From Dakarella massiliensis (GTDB taxonomy: Bacteria > Pseudomonadota > Gammaproteobacteria > Burkholderiales > Burkholderiaceae_F): a stretch of 64,000 nucleotides of DNA. A program made the position numbers and the translations under genes. The DNA is taken from the NCBI RefSeq assembly GCF_001182045.1, contig NZ_CVTY01000005.1:1-64000 (forward strand), written 5' to 3'. The notes beneath the pieces were generated by a model. It ran no database searches. It worked only from the letters and a program-made list of their open reading frames with translations, and was not told where the DNA came from. Below, piece by piece: positions 57,378-64,000 of this stretch. Numbering within the stretch: position 1 is the first letter of the stretch; each line of letters opens with the position of its first letter.

Positions 57378-57407
57378 AAAAAACACCACCAATAGAGCCT
57401 TGGCGGC
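57378..57407 (-). terminator. Attenuator-like terminator between rpsJ and rplC
   Basis: On the minus strand GCCGCCAA pairs (with two G-T pairs) with TTGGTGGT around a 7-nt loop and is followed by GTTTTTT. It lies at the very start of the transcript from the promoter just upstream, a typical attenuator position. Confidence 0.6.
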
Positions 57408-57421
57408 AAAAAAGAGGTGCG

Positions 57422-57450
57422 ATTTTAACCCGATACAGAATTTCCTGCAA
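57422..57450 (-). promoter_or_regulatory. Sigma-70 promoter between rpsJ and rplC
   Basis: On the minus strand TTGCAG is followed after 17 bp by TAAAAT. The predicted start lies about 80 nt before rplC. This gives the rplC-rpsQ genes a promoter independent of rpsJ. Confidence 0.55.
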
Positions 57451-57470
57451 CCGGGTTGGTTCAAAGCTGA

Positions 57471-57782
57471 TTACTCAACCTTGATCTTGACATCCACGCC
57501 CGCGGGAAGATCAAGCTTCATCAGGGCATCAACGGTCTTATCCGTCGGATCAATGATGTCCATCAGACGCTGGTGCGTACGGATCTCGAACTGATCACGG
57601 CTCGTCTTGTTGACGTGCGGCGAACGGAGAATATCGAAACGCTGGAAGCGGGTGGGAAGGGGAACCGGGCCGCGAACGACGGCGCCAGTACGTTTGGCGG
57701 TATCAACGATTTCCTGAGCGGACTGGTCGATAAGTTTGTAATCGTAGGCCTTCAGGCGAATACGGATGCGCTGGGACTGCAT
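57471..57782 (-). CDS. rpsJ: 30S ribosomal protein S10 (NusE)
   Basis: A head protein that also acts as NusE with NusB on boxA in rRNA antitermination. It has 103 aa with [25 protein letters not shown] and the [19 protein letters not shown] segment. It is separated from rplC by 135 bp with a promoter and hairpin, and from tuf by a terminator. Confidence 0.98.
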   Translation of the reverse strand: MQSQRIRIRLKAYDYKLIDQSAQEIVDTAKRTGAVVRGPVPLPTRFQRFDILRSPHVNKTSRDQFEIRTHQRLMDIIDPTDKTVDALMKLDLPAGVDVKIKVE

Positions 57783-57800
57783 TTTCTAGTATATCCTGCA

Positions 57801-57850
57801 AAAAAGAACATAAAAAGAACAACAGGATCGGGAGTATATCCCGATCCTGT
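57801..57850 (-). terminator. Terminator between tuf and rpsJ
   Basis: On the minus strand ACAGGATCGGGA and TCCCGATCCTGT pair perfectly around a 5-nt loop and are followed by TGTTCTTTTTATG. It should end most str-operon transcripts after tuf. Confidence 0.85.
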
Positions 57851-57900
57851 GCATCATGTCAACTGATTTAGATCAGCTAACTGATTCTTTCGTAAAAGTA

Positions 57901-59094
<1,194 letters not shown>

Positions 59095-59150
59095 TTTCTA
59101 TCCTTGTTGGATTCGCGGAACTGATTGTTTATTTTATCAGTTACGCAAGG

Positions 59151-61253
59151 TTACTTAGCTTTTTCAGCAATCACAGCTTCAGCCACGTTACGCGGGGTTT
59201 CCTCGTAGTGGTCGAATTCCATGACATAGGTTGCACGGCCCTTCGTGAGAGAACGCAGACGGGTCGCGTAGCCGAACATTTCAGCCAGCGGAACCATCGC
59301 GCGGATGGCCTTGCCGCCGCCCTGCTGATCATCCATGCCGTCGATCTTGCCGCGGCGGGAAGAAAGGTCACCGACGACGTCGCCCATGTACTCTTCAGGC
59401 GTTTCGACTTCAACCTTCATGATCGGCTCGAGCAGAACCGGGTTGCCTTCACGCATACCGTCCTTGAACGCCATCGAGCCGGCGATCTTGAACGCGTTTT
59501 CGTTCGAGTCAACTTCGTGGTAAGAACCGAAATACAGCGTAGCCTTGACGTCAACCACCGGGTAGCCGGCCAGCACGCCAGCCTTCAGGGCATCTTCAAT
59601 ACCCTTCTGGACCGCGGGGATGTACTCACGCGGAACCACGCCGCCCTTAATGGCGTCAACGAATTCGAAGCCCTTGCCGGCAGGCTGCGGCTCCAGCTTC
59701 AGCACAACGTGACCGTACTGGCCGCGGCCGCCCGTCTGCTTGACGAACTTGCATTCGGCCTTTTCAACCACGGAGCGGATCGTTTCACGGTAAGCAACCT
59801 GGGGCTTGCCAACGGTGGCTTCGACGTTGAATTCACGACGCATACGGTCAACCAGCACGTCGAGGTGGAGCTCGCCCATACCGGAAATAATGGTCTGGCC
59901 GGATTCTTCATCGGTGTGCACGCGGAAGGACGGATCTTCCTGAGCCAGGCGGCTGAGGGCGAGAGCCATCTTTTCCTGGTCGGCCTTGGTCTTCGGCTCA
60001 ACAGCCTCAGAAATAACCGGATCCGGGAATTCCATCTTTTCAAGGATCACCGGGTGCTCGGGGTCGCACAGCGTGTCGCCCGTGGTCACGGTCTTCAGGC
60101 CGACGGCAGCAGCAATATCGCCTGCCTCAACCTGCTTGATTTCGTGACGCTGGTTGGCGTGCATCTGCAGCAGACGGCCGAGACGTTCCTTCTTGTCCTT
60201 CGTGGAGTTCAGCACGGTTTCGCCGGAAACCATAATGCCGGAATACACGCGGATGAAGGAGATCTGACCAACGAACGGGTCCGTCATGATCTTGAAGACC
60301 AGAGCGCTGGAGAAGTCGTTGTCGTCAGTGTGGCGGAGAACCGGCTTGTCATCGAGGTCGAAGCCCTGGACCGGCGGAATGTCGATCGGGGACGGGAGGA
60401 ACTCAACGACGGCGTCGAGCATGCGCTGCACGCCCTTGTTCTTGAAGGCGGAGCCGCAAAGCATCGGCTGAACCTTGTTCGCGATCGTCAGAACGCGCAG
60501 ACCCTGAACGACTTCTTCGTTCGAGAGCGTGCCGTTCTCGAGGTACTTGTCCATCAGCTCGTCAGAAGCTTCAGCGGCAGACTCGATCATCTTCTCGCGC
60601 CATTCGTTGGCGGAGTCAACGAGATCAGCGGGGATGTCTTCGTAGTCGAACTTCATGCCCTGGCTGGCTTCGTCCCAGATGATGGCCTTCATTTCGAGAA
60701 GGTCAACAACGCCGCGGAAGTTGTCTTCAGCACCAACCGGAATCACGACCGGCACGGGGTTGCCGTGCAGACGGTTCTTGATCTGATCGTAAACGCGGAA
60801 GAAGTTCGCGCCGACGCGGTCCATCTTGTTCACGAACGCGATACGCGGCACGTGATAACGCTCGGCCTGACGCCAAACGGTTTCGGACTGGGGCTGAACG
60901 CCGCCGACGGAGTCATAAACCATGACGGCGCCGTCGAGCACGCGCAGGGAACGTTCCACTTCAACAGTGAAGTCCACGTGCCCAGGGGTGTCGATGATGT
61001 TGAAACGGTAGGCGTCCGGGTACTGCATCTTCATGCCGTGCCAGTAGCAGGTGGTGCAGGCGGAGGTAATCGTGATGCCACGTTCCTGTTCCTGCTCCAT
61101 CCAGTCCATCGTCGCCGCGCCATCATGCACTTCGCCGATCTTGTGGTTTACGCCGGTGTAATACAGAATGCGCTCGGTCGTGGTCGTCTTGCCCGCGTCA
61201 ATGTGGGCAGAGATGCCAATGTTGCGATAGCGCTCAATCGGAGTGGTACGCAT
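59151..61253 (-). CDS. fusA: Elongation factor G
   Basis: A translocase GTPase of 700 aa in five domains. It has AHIDAGKTT (G1), DTPGHVDF (G3), NKMDRVGA (G4), and domain IV with ARGxxxxVVLKLEP-type and SYHEVDSNE segments. It is located between rpsG and tuf as in most bacteria. Confidence 0.98.
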   Translation of the reverse strand: MRTTPIERYRNIGISAHIDAGKTTTTERILYYTGVNHKIGEVHDGAATMDWMEQEQERGITITSACTTCYWHGMKMQYPDAYRFNIIDTPGHVDFTVEVERSLRVLDGAVMVYDSVGGVQPQSETVWRQAERYHVPRIAFVNKMDRVGANFFRVYDQIKNRLHGNPVPVVIPVGAEDNFRGVVDLLEMKAIIWDEASQGMKFDYEDIPADLVDSANEWREKMIESAAEASDELMDKYLENGTLSNEEVVQGLRVLTIANKVQPMLCGSAFKNKGVQRMLDAVVEFLPSPIDIPPVQGFDLDDKPVLRHTDDNDFSSALVFKIMTDPFVGQISFIRVYSGIMVSGETVLNSTKDKKERLGRLLQMHANQRHEIKQVEAGDIAAAVGLKTVTTGDTLCDPEHPVILEKMEFPDPVISEAVEPKTKADQEKMALALSRLAQEDPSFRVHTDEESGQTIISGMGELHLDVLVDRMRREFNVEATVGKPQVAYRETIRSVVEKAECKFVKQTGGRGQYGHVVLKLEPQPAGKGFEFVDAIKGGVVPREYIPAVQKGIEDALKAGVLAGYPVVDVKATLYFGSYHEVDSNENAFKIAGSMAFKDGMREGNPVLLEPIMKVEVETPEEYMGDVVGDLSSRRGKIDGMDDQQGGGKAIRAMVPLAEMFGYATRLRSLTKGRATYVMEFDHYEETPRNVAEAVIAEKAK

Positions 61254-61319
61254 AGTTTGATTTGTCCTTTTCTGGACAGAAAGCGGGGATTTCGTCTTTC
61301 TGCCCAGAACTTAAATGGA

Positions 61320-61790
61320 TTAGAAGCGGAAATGAGAGAAGGCCTTGTTGGCTTCAGCCATACGATGGACTTCGTCACGCTTCTTCACGGCACCGCCGCG
61401 ACCTTCGGAAGCGTCAAGCAGCTCGCCGGCGAGGCGGAGCGGCATGGACTTTTCAGAGCGGCTCTTGGCAGCTTCACGGAGCCAGCGCATGGCCAGAGCC
61501 ATACGACGGACCGGACGGATCTCAACCGGAACCTGGTAGTTGGCACCGCCGACTCGGCGGCTCTTCACTTCAACCAACGGACGGACGTTATTGAGTGCAG
61601 TGGTGAAAACTTCCAGGGGGTCCTTACCGGACTTCTCTCCGATCTGCTTCAGGGCGCCGTAAACGATGCGCTCTGCGACGGCCTTCTTGCCGTCCAGCAT
61701 GATCACGTTAACAAACTTGGTAATTTCAACGCTACCGAACTTAGGATCCGGCAAAACTTCGCGTTTTGGTACTTCACGACGACGGGGCAT
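61320..61790 (-). CDS. rpsG: 30S ribosomal protein S7
   Basis: Nucleates the 30S head, 156 aa. It has [39 protein letters not shown] (split in the beta region) and [14 protein letters not shown]. It can act as the translational repressor of the str operon in enterobacteria; a 139-bp gap precedes it. Confidence 0.98.
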   Translation of the reverse strand: MPRRREVPKREVLPDPKFGSVEITKFVNVIMLDGKKAVAERIVYGALKQIGEKSGKDPLEVFTTALNNVRPLVEVKSRRVGGANYQVPVEIRPVRRMALAMRWLREAAKSRSEKSMPLRLAGELLDASEGRGGAVKKRDEVHRMAEANKAFSHFRF

Positions 61791-61929
61791 AATTCCTCTC
61801 GTTAAATATCTTCAGTCATTTTGGGCCTTTTCTGGCAGGCCTCGATTTCCAGTAGCCACATGATGCAGGCTGCGACTTACTCGGCACCTGGAGACCATTC
61901 TCCTCATGCCGTTTAGCATCGAAAGCTGA

Positions 61930-62307
61930 TTAAGCAGCCTTCGGGCGCTTCGCACCGTACTTGGAGCGGGACTGCTTACGATCCTTCACGCCCTGGGTAT
62001 CCAGAGAGCCGCGAACGATGTGGTAACGCACACCCGGCAGATCCTTCACACGGCCGCCACGGATCAGAACCACGGAGTGTTCCTGAAGGTTGTGGCCTTC
62101 GCCGCCGATGTAGGAAATGACTTCGAAGCCGTTGGTCAGGCGAACCTTCGCAACCTTACGCAGAGCGGAGTTCGGCTTCTTCGGGGTGGTCGTGTAAACA
62201 CGGGTGCAAACGCCGCGCTTCTGCGGGCTGTTCTTCAGCGCAGGGCTCTTGCTCTTATCATGCGTAAGAGTGCGAGGTTTGCGCACAAGCTGATTAATAG
62301 TTGGCAT
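61930..62307 (-). CDS. rpsL: 30S ribosomal protein S12
   Basis: A decoding-centre protein, 125 aa. The two loops that carry streptomycin-resistance changes are wild type by sight: KKPNSALRK and [12 protein letters not shown], the latter with the aspartate modified by RimO in E. coli. It is the first gene of the str operon. Confidence 0.98.
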   Translation of the reverse strand: MPTINQLVRKPRTLTHDKSKSPALKNSPQKRGVCTRVYTTTPKKPNSALRKVAKVRLTNGFEVISYIGGEGHNLQEHSVVLIRGGRVKDLPGVRYHIVRGSLDTQGVKDRKQSRSKYGAKRPKAA

Positions 62308-62440
62308 TAAAAACGTCCGTCAAAAAAACTTAAAAGCTTTGAAAATCAAAAACTTTTATAGGTTTAACAATGCAAAAATCTTTCCTCTTCACGCGGTTTG
62401 GAGAAACACTCCTCCCCTTGTGGTCGAGAAAAGACATGTG

Positions 62441-62469
62441 AGTATCGCCTTTAAGTGTGGAATTGTCAA
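62441..62469 (-). promoter_or_regulatory. Sigma-70 promoter of the str operon
   Basis: On the minus strand TTGACA is followed after exactly 17 bp by GATACT. The leader before rpsL is about 125 nt. The 288-bp gap between rpoC and rpsL holds this promoter and the rpoC terminator only. Confidence 0.75.
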
Positions 62470-62534
62470 GTTCTGAACAAAAATTTTTTCGTTTAAGCGC
62501 TTGAAATATATACCCCTTACGGGCGATCCCCTAT

Positions 62535-62569
62535 GAAAAAGGCCGCCGCAGGATTCTGCGGCGGCCTTC
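62535..62569 (-). terminator. Terminator after rpoC
   Basis: On the minus strand AAGGCCGCCGCAG pairs with CTGCGGCGGCCTT around AATC and is followed by TTTC. It separates rpoBC from the str operon. Confidence 0.92.
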
Positions 62570-62595
62570 ATAAGCCAGAGGCTTAAATACGCGTC

Positions 62596-64000
62596 TTAGT
62601 TGTCAGAGGCCGGAGATTCAGGCTTCTGAGCGGAAGCGCTCTGAGCAGCCTGTTCGGTCGCGACAGCCACCTGTTCAGCAACGGTCGCTTCGGCGAGCGC
62701 CTTGGCTTCAGCAGCCTCGGCAGCTTCTCTCGCCTTCACAGCCTTGTGATAGGCAAGGCCGGTACCGGCCGGAATCAGACGGCCGACGATCACGTTTTCC
62801 TTCAGGCCGCGCAGGTGGTCAACCTTGCCCATAATGGCGGCTTCGGTGAGCACTCGCGTCGTTTCCTGGAAGGAAGCGGCCGAAATGAAGGAGTCGGTCG
62901 AGAGCGAGGCCTTCGTAATACCAAGGAGCAGGTTCTCGTAGGTCGCCGGACGCTTGTTCTGGCTGATCGCTTCGTCGTTCGCGTCGAGGAGTTCAGCGCG
63001 TTCGACCTGCTCACCCTGGATGAAGCCCGTGTCGCCCGGATCAGCAACGATCACGCGGCGCAGCATCTGGCGGACGATCACTTCGATGTGCTTATCGTTG
63101 ATCTTCACACCCTGCAGACGGTACACGTCCTGAACTTCGTCGACGATGTAGCGGGCCAGAGCCTCAATACCGAGCAGACGCAGAATATCATGCGGATCGG
63201 CCGGTCCGTCAACGATTTCTTCACCCTTCTGGACCACCTGGCCGTCATGCACCAGCACGGTCTTGTCCTTCGGGATCAGGAATTCGTGATCAACACCTTC
63301 GTTATCCGTGATCATCAGACGCTGCTTGCCCTTCGTTTCCTTACCGAAGGTCACCGTACCGGTCACTTCAGCCAGCATACCGGCGTCCTTCGGAGAGCGA
63401 GCTTCGAAGAGCTCGGCAACTCGCGGCAGACCGCCCGTAATATCTCGGGTCTTCTGGGATTCAACCGGAATACGGGCAAGCACTTCGCCCTGACCGATTT
63501 CCTGACCGTCCTGAACCGTGACCAGAGCGCCAACCGGCAGCTGAATCGTCACAGCGTGGTCCGTACCCGGAATCTTCACCTCATTACCGTTCGCGTCGAT
63601 CAGGTGGACCAACGGACGCAGCGTGCCGGTGGAGCCGCCCTTCTTCGAACCGTGGCTCGAGGTGGAGCGCTTGGAGTCGATAACAACCTGCGTGGACAGA
63701 CCGGTCACTTCATCGGTCTGGCTCATCACCGTGACGTTGTCGATCACGTTTTCAAAGCGGATCTTACCGGCGTATTCCGAAATAATCGGACGCGTCATCG
63801 GATCCCAGGTCGCCATCTGCTCGCCGGCCTTCACCAGCTGGCCTTCATGCACGGACAGCGTGGCACCGTACTGGATCTTATGACGTTCACGTTCGCGGCC
63901 CGTCGTGGCATCCGTCACGACGATTTCGCCGGAACGGGAAATCACCACGAGTTCGCCCTTGTTCGACGTGACGTAGCGCATCGCGGAGGTGAAGTTCACC
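62596..64000 (-). CDS. rpoC: RNA polymerase subunit beta', C-terminal part (partial)
   Basis: The last 467 residues of beta'; the gene continues past the right edge. Visible are the SBHM-like insert ([17 protein letters not shown]), the trigger-loop-distal jaw region, [10 protein letters not shown] and [30 protein letters not shown] (split into known halves), ending in an Ala/Glu-rich tail. It runs in the same direction as the str operon. Confidence 0.98.
   Translation of the reverse strand, partial: VNFTSAMRYVTSNKGELVVISRSGEIVVTDATTGRERERHKIQYGATLSVHEGQLVKAGEQMATWDPMTRPIISEYAGKIRFENVIDNVTVMSQTDEVTGLSTQVVIDSKRSTSSHGSKKGGSTGTLRPLVHLIDANGNEVKIPGTDHAVTIQLPVGALVTVQDGQEIGQGEVLARIPVESQKTRDITGGLPRVAELFEARSPKDAGMLAEVTGTVTFGKETKGKQRLMITDNEGVDHEFLIPKDKTVLVHDGQVVQKGEEIVDGPADPHDILRLLGIEALARYIVDEVQDVYRLQGVKINDKHIEVIVRQMLRRVIVADPGDTGFIQGEQVERAELLDANDEAISQNKRPATYENLLLGITKASLSTDSFISAASFQETTRVLTEAAIMGKVDHLRGLKENVIVGRLIPAGTGLAYHKAVKAREAAEAAEAKALAEATVAEQVAVATEQAAQSASAQKPESPASDN

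Noticed and set aside
59208..61805. Long open frame on the plus strand opposite fusA and rpsG
   Set aside because: It mirrors two highly conserved genes in the opposite strand, has low-complexity composition and no recognisable domain; it is a by-product of codon bias.

Overview
This window looks like part of the chromosome of a betaproteobacterium in Burkholderiales. A reduced, gut-type (Sutterellaceae-like) lineage is my best guess. The evidence is the 5' end of the 16S gene, the high-GC codon use, and block order typical of Burkholderiales: rpe-gph-trpEGDC; mlaFEDACB; murA-hisGD..BHAFIE-HIT-tatABC-degS-nif3; sspAB; lysA-lptM/cyaY-mrcA; aroKB; engB; hemB; and the rpoC-str-S10-spc-alpha cluster. 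Blocks that normally flank these are missing (cytochrome bc1 petABC, cytochrome c4/resB-ccsA, bolA), as are hisC and infA. Taxonomy is inferred from gene content, not from a database search.

Layout. 1-0.3 kb: 5' end of a 16S gene on the minus strand, with its promoter and boxA leader. 0.4-2.2 kb: an M61 peptidase. 2.2-9.1 kb (minus): rpe, gph, trpE, trpG, an inserted LprI-like secreted protein, trpD, trpC, ung. 9.2-11.4 kb: mltA, dsbC, tRNA-Phe. 11.5-14.8 kb (minus): hemA-prfA-prmC. 15.2-18.2 kb: tRNA-Thr, sspA-sspB, mscL, a DegS-like protease. 18.2-28.2 kb: nif3 (plus), then one long minus-strand run murA-hisG-hisD-hisB-hisH-hisA-hisF-hisI-hisE-hinT-tatA-tatB-tatC. 28.2-32.2 kb: the complete mlaFEDACB phospholipid-transport operon behind a promoter with a perfect 18-bp palindrome. 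32.3-35.2 kb: aroK-aroB, a RAYT-like protein with a ruined HUH motif, and an acyl-CoA thioesterase. 35.2-42.6 kb (mostly plus): mrcA (frameshifted by a 14-bp tandem duplication), cyaY/lptM with overlapping start codons, lysA, guaC, engB, hemB. 42.6-64 kb (minus): rpoC 3' end, rpsL-rpsG-fusA-tuf, rpsJ, rplC...rpsQ, rplN...secY, rpmJ...rplQ, then hslR.

How it works together. The window is mostly housekeeping: translation machinery and release factors; histidine, tryptophan, shikimate, lysine and haem synthesis; envelope maintenance (Mla, Tat, PBP1A, MltA, MurA, LptM, DegS, DsbC). No prophage, insertion sequence or CRISPR array is visible. The most notable points are the mrcA duplication, the degenerate RAYT-like gene, the promoter plus attenuator placed after rpsJ, the operator-like palindrome at the mla promoter, and the pattern of missing respiratory genes. 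Promoters and terminators were called by eye from hexamers and hairpins.
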